A stretch of 64,000 nt of DNA, from assembly GCA_963790065.1 (NCBI GenBank), contig CAWBNK010000021.1:124001-188000 (forward strand), given 5' to 3'. The translations under genes were made by a program, and so were the position numbers. Source of the stretch: Palsa-504 sp963790065. Lineage in GTDB: Bacteria > Actinomycetota > Actinomycetes > Streptosporangiales > Streptosporangiaceae. The notes beneath the pieces are model-generated. The model was not told the origin of the DNA, searched no databases, and worked only from the letters and a program-made list of their open reading frames with translations. Every line of letters starts with the position of its first letter. Within the stretch, counting starts at the first letter, position 1. Shown here one piece after another: positions 16,849 through 27,874 of the stretch.

Positions 16849-18882
16849 GTGATTGGACGAATCCCGATCCTTGATGTCGCGCCGGCGGTCGAGTGCGGCA
16901 ACCGTCCGGCGAAGGCCGTGACGGGCGAGACATTCGAGGTCAGTGCGACGGTATTTCGCGAGGGGCACAGCCTCATCGGGGTCGGCGCGGTGCTGAGAGA
17001 CCCGGACCGCAACCTGGGCCCGATCACCCCGATGCGCCTGCTGGCCCCGGGCTCGGACCGGTACGGCGCGGACGTGACCGTAACCAGCGAGGGGCTGTGG
17101 CGGTTCCACGTGGAGGCCTGGGGCGACCCGCTCGCGAGCTGGCACCACGACGCGGCCATCAAGATCCCGGCCGGCCAGGACGTAGAGCTGATGTTCACCG
17201 AGGGCGCGCTGCTGTACGAGAAGGCCGCCCGGCGGATCCCGCAGCCGCCCGGGGCGAGCCGCCCGGCCGCCGCCCGCGCCACGCTGCGCGCGCTGGTGGC
17301 CCGGCTGCGCGACCGGCAGCTGACGCCCTGGGAACGGTTCGCGGCCACCGAGGACCCGGTCATCGCGGCCATCCTGGCCCAGTGGCCGCTGCGCGAGCTG
17401 GTGACCCGGTCCCGGCCGCTGACCGTGCAGGTGGACCGGCAGCGGGCGCTGTACGGGTCCTGGTACGAGTTCTTCCCGCGCTCGGAGGGGGCCCAGGTCG
17501 ACCCGGAAGGGTACCGGCCGCAGGTCTCGGGCACGCTGCGTACCGCGGCCAAGCGGCTGGACGCGGTGGCGGCCATGGGCTTCGACGTGGTGTACCTGCC
17601 GCCGGTGCACCCGATCGGCAGCACGTTCCGCAAGGGCCCGAACAACACGCTCACCCCGGCCGACGGCGATCCCGGCTCGCCGTGGGCCATCGGGGCCCCC
17701 GAGGGCGGCCACGACGCGATCCACCCGGACCTGGGCACGTTCGAGGACTTCGACGCGTTCGTCGGCCGGACCTGGGAGCTGGGCATGGAGGTGGCCATCG
17801 ACCTGGCCCTGCAGGCCTCGCCCGATCACCCGTGGGTCAAGGAGCACCCTGAGTGGTTCACCACCCGGGCCGACGGCTCCATCGCCTACGCCGAGAACCC
17901 GCCCAAGAAGTACCAGGACATCTATCCGATCAACTTCGACAACGACCCGGCGGGCATCTACGCCGAGGTACTGCGCATCGTGCGGATGTGGATGGAGCAC
18001 GGGGTGCGGATCTTCCGGGTGGACAACCCGCACACCAAGCCGCTGCGGTTCTGGGAGCGGCTGCTGACCGAGATCAGGGTCAGCGACCCCGACGTGCTGT
18101 TCCTGGCCGAGGCGTTCACCCGGCCGGCCATGATGCGGGCCCTGGCCAAGATCGGCTTCCACCAGTCCTACACGTACTTCACCTGGCGGAACGGGGCCTG
18201 GGAGCTCACCGAGTACATGCGCGAGCTTTCAGCTGAGACCGCGCCCTACATGCGGCCCAACTTCTTCACCAACACGCCCGACATCCTGCACGCCTACTTG
18301 CAGTACGGCGGCCTGCCCGCGTTCAAGATCCGGGCCGTGCTGGCCGCCATGCTCTCGCCGACCTGGGGTATCTACTCAGGGTACGAACTGGGTGAAAACG
18401 TACCCGTCCGGCCGGGCAGCGAGGAGTACATGGATTCGGAGAAGTACCAGTACCGGCCGCGCGACTGGGAAGGGGCGGCCAGAGCCGGTTTCGGCATCGC
18501 CGACTACATCACCCAGCTCAACTGGATCAGGCGGCGCCATCCGGCCCTGCACTGGCTCCGGAACCTCCGGTTTCATGCCGTTGACCAGCCGGAACTTATG
18601 TGTTTCTCTAAGCGGGCGGATAGTATCCCGGCCAGAGGCGGGGCCGCGGGGTCCGGGGGGGCCTGGGGGGACGACACCGTGCTGGTGGTCGTCAACCTGG
18701 ACCCGTACCAGGCCCGGGAGGCGACGGTCTGGCTCGATCTGCCCGCGCTCGGGGTGGACGGCGAGTTCACGGTGACAGACGAGCTGACCGGCGAGTCCTA
18801 TCTATGGGGAGCCGCCAACTACGTCCGCCTGGACCCGGCCACCCGGCCTGCCCATATCTTCACCGTCACGCCCCATACGTAA
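16849..18882 (+). CDS. glgE: Alpha-1,4-glucan:maltose-1-phosphate maltosyltransferase GlgE
   Basis: 677-aa GH13_3 enzyme that transfers maltosyl units from alpha-maltose-1-phosphate to growing alpha-glucan. Seen: N-terminal beta domain (IGRIPILDV...CGNRPAKAV), WYEFFPRSEGA, LPPVHPIGSTFRKGPNN, nucleophile Asp392 in FRVDNPHTKP and acid/base Glu421 in FLAEAFTRP, within two residues of the Streptomyces enzyme numbering. GTG 16849 aligns with the usual MIGRIP start; an alternative ATG at 16816 adds 11 residues and follows a TATACA box (16797-16802). First gene of glgE-treS-mak-glgB, divergent from glgP. Confidence 0.93.
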   Translation: MIGRIPILDVAPAVECGNRPAKAVTGETFEVSATVFREGHSLIGVGAVLRDPDRNLGPITPMRLLAPGSDRYGADVTVTSEGLWRFHVEAWGDPLASWHHDAAIKIPAGQDVELMFTEGALLYEKAARRIPQPPGASRPAAARATLRALVARLRDRQLTPWERFAATEDPVIAAILAQWPLRELVTRSRPLTVQVDRQRALYGSWYEFFPRSEGAQVDPEGYRPQVSGTLRTAAKRLDAVAAMGFDVVYLPPVHPIGSTFRKGPNNTLTPADGDPGSPWAIGAPEGGHDAIHPDLGTFEDFDAFVGRTWELGMEVAIDLALQASPDHPWVKEHPEWFTTRADGSIAYAENPPKKYQDIYPINFDNDPAGIYAEVLRIVRMWMEHGVRIFRVDNPHTKPLRFWERLLTEIRVSDPDVLFLAEAFTRPAMMRALAKIGFHQSYTYFTWRNGAWELTEYMRELSAETAPYMRPNFFTNTPDILHAYLQYGGLPAFKIRAVLAAMLSPTWGIYSGYELGENVPVRPGSEEYMDSEKYQYRPRDWEGAARAGFGIADYITQLNWIRRRHPALHWLRNLRFHAVDQPELMCFSKRADSIPARGGAAGSGGAWGDDTVLVVVNLDPYQAREATVWLDLPALGVDGEFTVTDELTGESYLWGAANYVRLDPATRPAHIFTVTPHT

Positions 18883-18932
18883 CAGTCACAGATGCCAGCC
18901 AGCACGGAACCGTACAGCCAGGAGATTCCCCA

Positions 18933-20708
<1,776 letters not shown>

Positions 20709-20746
20709 TGTCGCATGCCGCGCGGGAGATGGGGTAGGCGACGGTC

Positions 20747-22117
20747 ATGACCTTCGAAGATGTGCTGGCCACCTGGCTGGTCAAGCAGCGCTGGTTCGCC
20801 GGCAAGGGGCGGACCGTCCATGACCTCGCGGTGGTGGCCGACACCGAGATCATCCCCGGTGATCCCGGCCTGCGGCACCTGATGGTCACCGTCTCGCACG
20901 GCGCCACCTCCGACTGCTACCAGCTGTTCATCGGCCTGCGGGCCCGGCTGCCCGCCCGGCTGCGGCACGCCAGGATCGGTTCTTTTGATGGGATGCAGGT
21001 CTACGACGGGCTGCATGACAGCAACCTGACCAGGAGCCTGCTGGACGCGATCGTGTCCGACCGGACCGTCGGCGGGCTGCGGTTCTGCCGGATCCCGGGG
21101 CTCGAGCTGCCGTTCGCGGGCGAGCCCGGCGGTGAGGCCAGCCTGGACAGCCTGGTGCTGACCGGCGAGCAGAGCAACACCAGCCTGGTGTTCGGCGAGT
21201 CGGCCATCTTCAAGGTGTTCCGCCGGGTCGCCCCGGGCCCCAACCCTGACCTGGAGGTGGCCGCGGCGCTGTCCGAGCTCGGCTCGACGCACGTGGCGGA
21301 ACCCTACGGGTGGATCGAGACCCGGATCGACGGCGCCACCACCGTGCTGGCCATCCTGTCGCACTACCTGCGGGCCGCGGCGGACGGCTGGTCGCTGGCC
21401 GCCACCAGCGTGCGCGACCTGTACGCGGCCAGCGGCACCGCCGCTGCTCTCACGGCAGGCGAGGCGGGCGGCGACTTCGCGGGCGAGTCCGAACGGCTCG
21501 GGGTGGCTACCGCGCAGGTGCACGCGGACCTGGCCGACGCGTTCGGCATATCCGAGCTGGAGGCCGACGCCATCCGCGAGCTGGCCGAGCAGATGTTCCG
21601 GCGGCTTGACCTGGCCATCGCGGCCGTGCCCGAGGTGAGCCGGTTCGCCGACAAGGTCGGGGACGCGTTCTCCAGCCTGGCCAAGCTGACCGAGCCGGTA
21701 CCGGCCCAGCGCGTGCACGGCGACTACCACCTGGGCCAGGTCATGCGGACCCAGACCGGCTGGGTGGTGCTCGACTTCGAGGGCGAGCCGGCCAGCCCGC
21801 TGGCGCAGCGCCGGGCCCGGTCCTCCCCGCTGCGGGACGTGGCCGGCATGCTCCGCTCGTTCGACTACGCGGCCCGGCACCAGCTGCTGACCCATCCCGA
21901 GCGGGAGAACCTGACCCCGGTGGCCACCGGGTGGGTGCGGCGTAACACCGAAGCGTTCTGCGCGGGCTACGCTGAGGCCGGCGGCCTGGACCCGGCCGCG
22001 AACTCAGTGCTGCTGCGTGCCATGCTGCTGGACAAGGCGGTCTACGAAGTCCTCTACGAGGCCAGGAACCGCCCCACCTGGATGGTCATCCCCCTAGAGT
22101 CCCTGGCCGAGTTGTAG
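20747..22117 (+). CDS. mak: Maltokinase
   Basis: 456-aa enzyme (also called Pep2) that phosphorylates maltose at C1 with ATP to alpha-maltose-1-phosphate, the GlgE donor. It belongs to the APH-like kinase fold. Seen: N-terminal cap starting LATWLVKQRWFAGKGR, the nucleotide region VLTGEQSNTSLVFGE with Lys in AIFKVFRR, the catalytic loop RVHGDYHLGQVMRT, and the metal-binding LDFEGEP. ATG 20747 follows a GGGAG-rich segment. It is followed 13 bp later by glgB. Confidence 0.94.
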   Translation: MTFEDVLATWLVKQRWFAGKGRTVHDLAVVADTEIIPGDPGLRHLMVTVSHGATSDCYQLFIGLRARLPARLRHARIGSFDGMQVYDGLHDSNLTRSLLDAIVSDRTVGGLRFCRIPGLELPFAGEPGGEASLDSLVLTGEQSNTSLVFGESAIFKVFRRVAPGPNPDLEVAAALSELGSTHVAEPYGWIETRIDGATTVLAILSHYLRAAADGWSLAATSVRDLYAASGTAAALTAGEAGGDFAGESERLGVATAQVHADLADAFGISELEADAIRELAEQMFRRLDLAIAAVPEVSRFADKVGDAFSSLAKLTEPVPAQRVHGDYHLGQVMRTQTGWVVLDFEGEPASPLAQRRARSSPLRDVAGMLRSFDYAARHQLLTHPERENLTPVATGWVRRNTEAFCAGYAEAGGLDPAANSVLLRAMLLDKAVYEVLYEARNRPTWMVIPLESLAEL

Positions 22118-22130
22118 GCAGGAAGATCGA

Positions 22131-24365
22131 GTGACCGACATGACAGACTCCGAATTCAGCCTGGCCGAGATCGAGCAGCTGGCCGCCGGGCTGCACCACG
22201 ACCCGCACTCGGTACTCGGCGCCCATCCGGGGCCGGACGGCGTCGTCATCCGGGCGCTGCGGCCGCTGGCCACGTCGGTGACGGCGGTCCTGGAGGACGG
22301 CCGCAGGTTCGCCATGACGGAGCTGGCCGACGGCGTGTTCACCGTCACCATCGGTGACGAGAAGGTCCCCGATTACCGGCTGGCCACCGTGTACGCCGAC
22401 CAGGACGACGGCGAGAAGCTGTCCGACGACCCGTACCGCTACCTGCCCACGATCAGCGAGTTCGACATGTACCTGATCGGGGAAGGCAGGCACGAGGAGC
22501 TGTGGCGGGTGCTCGGCGCGCACGTCCGCGAGCTCGGCCAGGTCTCAGGCACGTCGTTCGCGGTCTGGGCCCCGAACGCCCGCGGCGTCCGCGTCACCGG
22601 CGACTTCAGCTACTGGGACGGCCGCGCGTTCCCGATGCGCTCGCTGGGCAGTTCGGGCGTGTGGGAGCTGTTCGTCCCCGGCGTGGGCGACGGGACCAGG
22701 TACAAGTACGCGGTCTGCGGTCAGGACGGGGTGTGGCGGGAGAAGGCCGACCCGCTGGCCAACGCCACCGAGCTGCCGCCCGCCACCGCGTCGGTGGTGT
22801 TCACCTCCCGGCACGCCTGGGAAGATGCCGACTGGGTGACGGCGCGGGGGCAGCGCGACCCGGTGCGCGAGCCGATGAGCATCTACGAGGTGCACCTGGG
22901 CTCGTGGCGGCTGGGGCTGACCTACCGGGAACTGGCCACCGAACTGGTCGACTACGTCACCGAGCTCGGCTTCACGCACGTGGAGTTCCTGCCCGTGGCC
23001 GAGCACCCGTTCGGCGGCTCGTGGGGCTACCAGGTCACCTCGTACTACGCGCCGACCTCGCGGTTCGGCGACCCGGACGACTTCCGCTACCTGGTCGACG
23101 CGCTGCACCAGGCCGGCATCGGCGTGCTGCTCGACTGGGTGCCGGCCCACTTCCCGCGCGACGAGTGGGCGCTGGCCCGGTTCGACGGCACCCCGCTGTA
23201 CGAGCACGCCGACCCCCGGCTCGGCACGCACCCCGACTGGGGCACGCTCATCTTCAACTTCGGCCGCACCGAGGTGCGGAACTTCCTGGTGGCCAACGCG
23301 GTCTACTGGCTGGAGGAGTTCCACATCGACGGGCTGCGGGTCGACGCGGTGGCCTCCATGCTGTACCTGGACTACTCGCGCCAGCCCGGCGAGTGGGTGC
23401 CGAACGAGTACGGCGGCCGGGAGAACCTGGACGCCATCTCGTTCCTGCAGGAGGCCAACGCCACCTGCTACAAGCGGGTGCCCGGCATCACCATGATCGC
23501 CGAGGAGTCGACCGCGTGGCCCGGGGTGTCCCGGCCGGTGTACCTGGGCGGGCTCGGCTTCGGCTTCAAGTGGAACATGGGCTGGATGCACGACACGCTC
23601 AACTACCTGAGCCACGACCCCGTCTACCGCCAGTTCCACCACAACGAGATGACGTTCTCGCTGATCTACGCGTTCTCGGAGAACTTCATCCTGCCGCTGT
23701 CCCACGACGAGGTGGTGCACGGGAAGGGCTCGCTGATCGGCAAGATGCCCGGCGACCAGTGGCGCAAGTTCGCCGGCCTGCGCTCGCTGCTGGCCTACAT
23801 GTGGGCCCACCCGGGCAAGCAGCTGCTGTTCATGGGGTCGGAGTTCGGCCAGGTCAGCGAGTGGTCAGCGGACAACGGGCTGGACTGGTGGATTCTGGAC
23901 TACGACCCGCACCGGAGCCTGCAGCGGCTGTCCAGTGACCTGAACGCGATCTACAAGCGGAATCCCGCGCTGTGGCAGCTGGACAACTCGCCGGACGGGT
24001 TCAGCTGGATCGACGCCAACGACGCCCTGGGCAATACGCTGTCGTTCCTGCGCTTCTCCGCCCCCGCCGCCGAGGATGGCGAACCCGCGGAGACGATGGC
24101 CTGCATCGCCAACTTCTCCGCCCTGCCGCACCTGGAGTACAAGGTTGGCCTGCCCCAGGCGGGCCGCTGGCGCGAGGTGCTCAACACCGACGCGACGCTC
24201 TACGGCGGCAGCGGCGTCGGCAACCTGGGCGCCATCGAGGCGGTAGCCGAGCCCTGGCACGGCCGCCCCGCCTCCGCCACCATCACCCTTCCCCCGCTCG
24301 GCGTCATCTGGCTCACCGCGGACACCACCAAGGCTCAGGAGACACCAGAGGTTCCCGAGGGCTAG
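22131..24365 (+). CDS. glgB: 1,4-alpha-glucan branching enzyme
   Basis: 744-aa GH13_9/CBM48 enzyme adding alpha-1,6 branches to the glucan made by GlgE. Seen: an N-terminal CBM48-type domain (HHDPHSVLGAHPGPDG, then FAVWAPNARGVRVTGDFSYW), the nucleophile Asp405 in GLRVDAVASMLYLDYSR and acid/base Glu458 in MIAEESTAWPGV, coinciding with the E. coli numbering, and LPLSHDEVVHGKGSL. GTG 22131 with AGGAAG upstream is used; ATG 22140 is an alternative. It closes the GlgE operon and is convergent with the aryl-AMP ligase. Confidence 0.95.
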   Translation: MTDMTDSEFSLAEIEQLAAGLHHDPHSVLGAHPGPDGVVIRALRPLATSVTAVLEDGRRFAMTELADGVFTVTIGDEKVPDYRLATVYADQDDGEKLSDDPYRYLPTISEFDMYLIGEGRHEELWRVLGAHVRELGQVSGTSFAVWAPNARGVRVTGDFSYWDGRAFPMRSLGSSGVWELFVPGVGDGTRYKYAVCGQDGVWREKADPLANATELPPATASVVFTSRHAWEDADWVTARGQRDPVREPMSIYEVHLGSWRLGLTYRELATELVDYVTELGFTHVEFLPVAEHPFGGSWGYQVTSYYAPTSRFGDPDDFRYLVDALHQAGIGVLLDWVPAHFPRDEWALARFDGTPLYEHADPRLGTHPDWGTLIFNFGRTEVRNFLVANAVYWLEEFHIDGLRVDAVASMLYLDYSRQPGEWVPNEYGGRENLDAISFLQEANATCYKRVPGITMIAEESTAWPGVSRPVYLGGLGFGFKWNMGWMHDTLNYLSHDPVYRQFHHNEMTFSLIYAFSENFILPLSHDEVVHGKGSLIGKMPGDQWRKFAGLRSLLAYMWAHPGKQLLFMGSEFGQVSEWSADNGLDWWILDYDPHRSLQRLSSDLNAIYKRNPALWQLDNSPDGFSWIDANDALGNTLSFLRFSAPAAEDGEPAETMACIANFSALPHLEYKVGLPQAGRWREVLNTDATLYGGSGVGNLGAIEAVAEPWHGRPASATITLPPLGVIWLTADTTKAQETPEVPEG

Positions 24366-24491
24366 CTCTGGGCCCGCGTTCGGGGCCGGGGCGGCGATGA
24401 CGCCGCGGCGCGATAGGGGCGCTGGGCGATAGGGTGCCGGGCGGCGCCGAGCTGGACCGTTCCGCCTCCTCTGAAACCTGCCCGATGCCGG
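24366..24491. other. Convergent gap after glgB
   Basis: 126 bp between two convergent stop codons. A short GCGGCG/CGCCGC hairpin (24391-24406, 4-nt loop) could end transcription. Nothing else is seen. Confidence 0.4.
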
Positions 24492-26138
24492 TCATGGGGT
24501 GCTCCGCCTCAGCCGGTCGCGGAGCGCCTTCTTGTCCAGCTTGCCCACCTTGGTGACGGGCAGCTCGGCGGCGAGTTCGAGCCGTTCCGGCCACTTGAAC
24601 CTGGCTACCCCGGCCGCCGCCAGGCCGTCCCTGATCGCGGTCAGGGTGATGTCCTGGCCGGACGCCGGGACGACGAAGACGCAGACCCGCTCGCCGAGCT
24701 CGGCGTCGGGCGCGGCCACGGCGGCGACCTGGGCGATGCCCGGCATCCGGTACAGCAGGTTCTCCACCTCCTCGGCCGAGACCTTCTCCCCGCCCCGGTT
24801 GATCATGTCCTTGTCCCGGCCCTCGACCACCAGGTTGCCGTCCGGGCGGCGGCGTACCACGTCGCCGCTGGCGTACCAGCCGTCCGGGGTGAAAGCCCGG
24901 CTGTTCTGCTCCGGGGCGCGGTAGTAGCCGCGCGGGGTGTACGGGCCGCGGGTCAGCAGCGCGCCGGGCTGGCCGTCGGGCAGGTCGCGGCCGTCGGAGT
25001 CCACGATGCGCACCTCGTCGCCCGGGCTCAGCGGCCGGCCCTGGGTGCCGCAGATCACCTCGTCCGGGTCGTCGAGCCTGGTGTAGTTCAGCAGGCCCTC
25101 GGCCATGCCGAACACCTGCTGCAGCGCGGCGCCGAGGACGGGCCTGACCCGCCAGGCCAGTTCGTCGGGCAGCCGGGCCCCGCCGACCTGGAGGATCTTG
25201 AGGGTGCGTAGCTGGCTGGCGCCGTGGTCGGTGGCGTGGGCCAGCCAGCGCTGGGCCACCGCGGGCACCACGGCGGTGATCGTAACGCCTTCGGTCTCGA
25301 TGACGGCGAACGTGGCGGCAGGCTGGGGCGCGGGCAGCATGACCACCCGGCCGCCGGCCAGCAGGGTACCCAGAATGCCGGGGCAGGCCAGCGGGAAGTT
25401 GTGCGAGGCGGGCAGGGCGACCAGGTAGACGGTGTGCTCGTCGAGCTGGCCCAGCTGCGCGGAGGCGCGCGCGTTGTAGGCGTAGTCGTTGTGGGTGCGC
25501 GCGATCAGCTTGGGCAGGCCAGTGGTGCCGCCGGAGAGCAGGAAGACCGCGACGCCGCGGGGATCGGGCTGGGCGGCGTCCCAGCGTTCCCGGTCGTCGG
25601 CCTGTCCTGGCTCCGGTTCCGCGCACAGCGCGGTCAGGTCGGCGTGCCGCACGTCCTGGCCGGTCACCAGGATGTGGCGCAGGGTGGCCGAGCCGGCCAT
25701 GAGCCGTTCGGCCAGGTGCTGGTGGTCGAAGTCGCGCAGTACGTCGGGCACGGCCAGGGCCCGGGCCTCGCTGTGCTGGCACAAGTAGGCCAGCTCGTGC
25801 TCGCGGTGCGCGGGCAGGGCCATGACCGGCACGATCCCGGCGCGCAGGCAGGCCAGGGTGAGCACCACGAAGGGCCAGCAGTTCGGCAGCTGGATCACGA
25901 TCCGGTCGCCGGGCCCCAGGCCGAGCCCGGCGGTCAGTCTCGTGGCCAGGGCGTCGGCCCGCCCGGCCAGCGATGCGTAGCTGATCCGGGTCTCGCCGTC
26001 GACCAGGGCGGTGGCGGTTGGCCTGGTGGCGGCGACGGCGGCGATCTCGGCGCCGAGGGCCCGGCCGCGCCACCAGCCTTGCTTCTCGTATTCTCGGGCC
26101 AGGTCTTCCGGCCAGGGCACGATCCCGTCGGTGCTCAT
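24492..26138 (-). CDS. Aryl-AMP ligase (salicylate/2,3-dihydroxybenzoate adenylating type)
   Basis: 548-aa ANL-superfamily enzyme that activates an aryl acid with ATP. The signature FLLSGGTTGLPKLIARTHNDY is characteristic of EntE/DhbE and salicylyl-AMP ligases rather than fatty acyl-CoA synthetases. GWYASGDVVRRRPDGNLVVEGRDKD and the C-terminal Lys motif VTKVGKLDKKAL are also present. ATG 26138 overlaps the stop of the upstream monooxygenase gene (ATGA), so translation is coupled. No carrier protein or siderophore genes are near, so a catabolic role through an aryl-CoA, as for SdgA of the Streptomyces salicylate pathway, fits better than siderophore synthesis. Whether it transfers to CoA itself is unknown. 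Confidence 0.85.
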   Translation of the reverse strand: MSTDGIVPWPEDLAREYEKQGWWRGRALGAEIAAVAATRPTATALVDGETRISYASLAGRADALATRLTAGLGLGPGDRIVIQLPNCWPFVVLTLACLRAGIVPVMALPAHREHELAYLCQHSEARALAVPDVLRDFDHQHLAERLMAGSATLRHILVTGQDVRHADLTALCAEPEPGQADDRERWDAAQPDPRGVAVFLLSGGTTGLPKLIARTHNDYAYNARASAQLGQLDEHTVYLVALPASHNFPLACPGILGTLLAGGRVVMLPAPQPAATFAVIETEGVTITAVVPAVAQRWLAHATDHGASQLRTLKILQVGGARLPDELAWRVRPVLGAALQQVFGMAEGLLNYTRLDDPDEVICGTQGRPLSPGDEVRIVDSDGRDLPDGQPGALLTRGPYTPRGYYRAPEQNSRAFTPDGWYASGDVVRRRPDGNLVVEGRDKDMINRGGEKVSAEEVENLLYRMPGIAQVAAVAAPDAELGERVCVFVVPASGQDITLTAIRDGLAAAGVARFKWPERLELAAELPVTKVGKLDKKALRDRLRRSTP

Positions 26139-27760
26139 CGCGTGTCCTTGGCTGGCACGCCGACCAGGTCGGCCCGGCCCGACAGCACGGCGGTGGTGGC
26201 GGTGTCCGCCAGGCCGGGGCCTTCGTCCTCGACGAGCATGGTCAGCGCGCCGTGGCCGAGCCGGGCGGTCTCGGCGAGCAGGCGCCTGGTCAGGCTGGTA
26301 CCGCCGCCGACCGCGACCAGGCAGGCGCCCGCGGCCAGGCCGCGGGCCACCGCCGCTTCGGCCTGGTCCAGGCCGGCCTCGGTGTCCGGGGCGTCGATCC
26401 AGGCACCCCAGTGGCCTGGCCCGGCCGGCGGTCCGGAGCTGAGCGGGAGCAGGCCTGCGGCCAGCCGGGCGACGCCGTCCGCGAGCGGCACGAGGCGCTC
26501 CGGCTGGGTCAGGCCGGCGATGTCGACGGGGGTGGACAGCGGCCCATCGGCCCCGCCGTGGGCGGCCCGCCAGGCCTGGTGCACCGCGTCGACGAACCCC
26601 GCGTCGCGCTGGCGCAGCTTGGATTCCGGCAGCGAGCGGCTGAAGAAGTGGTAGGCGAACTGCCAGGGCGGCAGGTTCAGGTAGGACCGGCCGAAATGCT
26701 CCCACCAGGACAGCGAGGGCCGGGCCGCGTCCTGGATCCTGGTCACCTGCGGGCGCCGGGCGGCCTCGTAGCCGGCCAGCGCGGCGTCCACCGCGTCGGC
26801 GGACGGACTGGTCCCGCAGGGTCCGGCCTCGTCCAGTGCGGTCACCAGGGCGATGGCGTCCTCCATGGCCATCTTGGTGCCCGAGCCGACCGAGAAATGC
26901 GCGGTGTGCGCGGCGTCGCCGAGCAGGGCCACCGCGGTCCGGCCCGCGCGGTGCCACCAGCGCTGGGCGCGCCAGGTGCGGAAGTTGCCCCAGCGCGAGT
27001 TGTTGACCAGCAGCGGCGCGCCGTCGATCTGCTCGGCGAACAGCTTCTCCAGGTAGTCCCTGCTCACCTGGTCGCTGGAGCCCGGCGGCTGGCCGGGGTT
27101 TCGGCGTTCGAATTCGTCCAGGCCCGCCGCGCGCCAGGATGGCTCGTCGGTCTCGACGATGAAGGTGGAGACGCCGTTCCCGATCGGGTAGCCGTGGACC
27201 GCGAACACCCCGTGCGGGCTCTGCTCGTGCACGAAGGTGAGGCCGTCGAACGGGTAGCTGGTGCCGAACCAGATGAACTTGGCCGTGGCGGTTACCACGC
27301 TCGGGCCGAACGCCTCGCCGAACCGGGCCCGCACCTGCGAGTTCGCGCCGTCCGCCGCGATCACGAGGTCATACCCGGCCGCGAGCAGGTCCTCCGGCCT
27401 GGCCGGCGCGGAGAACCGCAGGTCGACCCCGGCGTCGGCGGCCCGCTGCTGCAGCAGCGACAGCAGCTTCACCCGGGCCACCGCGGCCATGCCGTTGCCG
27501 CCGAACCGCCAGCGCTGGCCGCGCAGCCGCACCTCGATCGGGTCCCAGTGCACGCCGTGCGCGGTCAGCGCGCGCCGCAGCACCGGATCGGCGGCGTCGA
27601 TGCCGTCCAGAGTGGCGTCGGAGAAGACCACGCCGAAGCCGAACGTGTCGCCGGCCCGGTTGCGCTCGAACACAGTGACCTCGCGGGACGGGTCGGCCCG
27701 CTTGGCCAGCAGCGCGGCCAGCAGGCCGCCGGGCCCGCCGCCCAGGCACGCGATCCGCAC
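26135..27760 (-). CDS. FAD monooxygenase related to salicylyl-CoA 5-hydroxylase
   Basis: 541-aa flavoprotein. The N-terminus (RIACLGGGPGGLLAALLAKRADP, then VTVFERNRAGDTFGFGVVFSDATL) is typical of salicylyl-CoA 5-hydroxylase / anthraniloyl-CoA monooxygenases. The GD motif (LLGDAAHTAHFSVGSGTKMAMEDA) is intact. Bifunctional relatives continue into an old-yellow-enzyme barrel of several hundred residues. Here only about 110 residues follow: they begin STPVDIAGLTQPERLV and end VLSGRADLVGVP, resembling the first and last segments of that barrel with the middle missing. GTG 27760 has GAGGGGAG upstream. It is the first gene of the divergon facing the PaaX-type regulator. Confidence 0.8.
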   Translation of the reverse strand: MRIACLGGGPGGLLAALLAKRADPSREVTVFERNRAGDTFGFGVVFSDATLDGIDAADPVLRRALTAHGVHWDPIEVRLRGQRWRFGGNGMAAVARVKLLSLLQQRAADAGVDLRFSAPARPEDLLAAGYDLVIAADGANSQVRARFGEAFGPSVVTATAKFIWFGTSYPFDGLTFVHEQSPHGVFAVHGYPIGNGVSTFIVETDEPSWRAAGLDEFERRNPGQPPGSSDQVSRDYLEKLFAEQIDGAPLLVNNSRWGNFRTWRAQRWWHRAGRTAVALLGDAAHTAHFSVGSGTKMAMEDAIALVTALDEAGPCGTSPSADAVDAALAGYEAARRPQVTRIQDAARPSLSWWEHFGRSYLNLPPWQFAYHFFSRSLPESKLRQRDAGFVDAVHQAWRAAHGGADGPLSTPVDIAGLTQPERLVPLADGVARLAAGLLPLSSGPPAGPGHWGAWIDAPDTEAGLDQAEAAVARGLAAGACLVAVGGGTSLTRRLLAETARLGHGALTMLVEDEGPGLADTATTAVLSGRADLVGVPAKDTR

Positions 27761-27874
27761 GTGAGCTCCCCTCGCAAGGATGTGTTTCGATCTATTGACG
27801 GACGCAGAATCTATGACACACAATAGCGGTCATGCTGGCGATGGCAACCCCCTGCGGCCGATGAAAGCCGGCCG
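27761..27874. promoter_or_regulatory. Divergent promoter region of the hydroxylase operon and paaX-like gene
   Basis: 114 bp, clearly more AT-rich than its surroundings. A TTGACG -35-like box reads toward the paaX-like gene (27795-27800). Inverted CTATTG (27793-27798, plus strand) and CAATAG (27821-27826), and TGTGT (27781-27785) and ACACA (27818-27822), form a loose dyad suitable for a dimeric repressor. Assignment to the PaaX-type protein is inference from position. Confidence 0.5.

Noticed and set aside
16633..18162. N-terminal extension of glgP far upstream
   Set aside because: The extra frame is antisense to glgE, and GlgP homology begins at GTG 16632.
24492..26138. Siderophore biosynthesis reading of the aryl-AMP ligase
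   Set aside because: No isochorismatase, NRPS, carrier protein or iron-uptake genes nearby; the paired aryl-CoA hydroxylase and PaaX-type regulator favour catabolism.
25224..27826. Plus-strand long open frames across the aryl ligase and monooxygenase
   Set aside because: Shadow frames; the minus-strand genes have clear enzyme motifs, ribosome sites and a coupled overlap.
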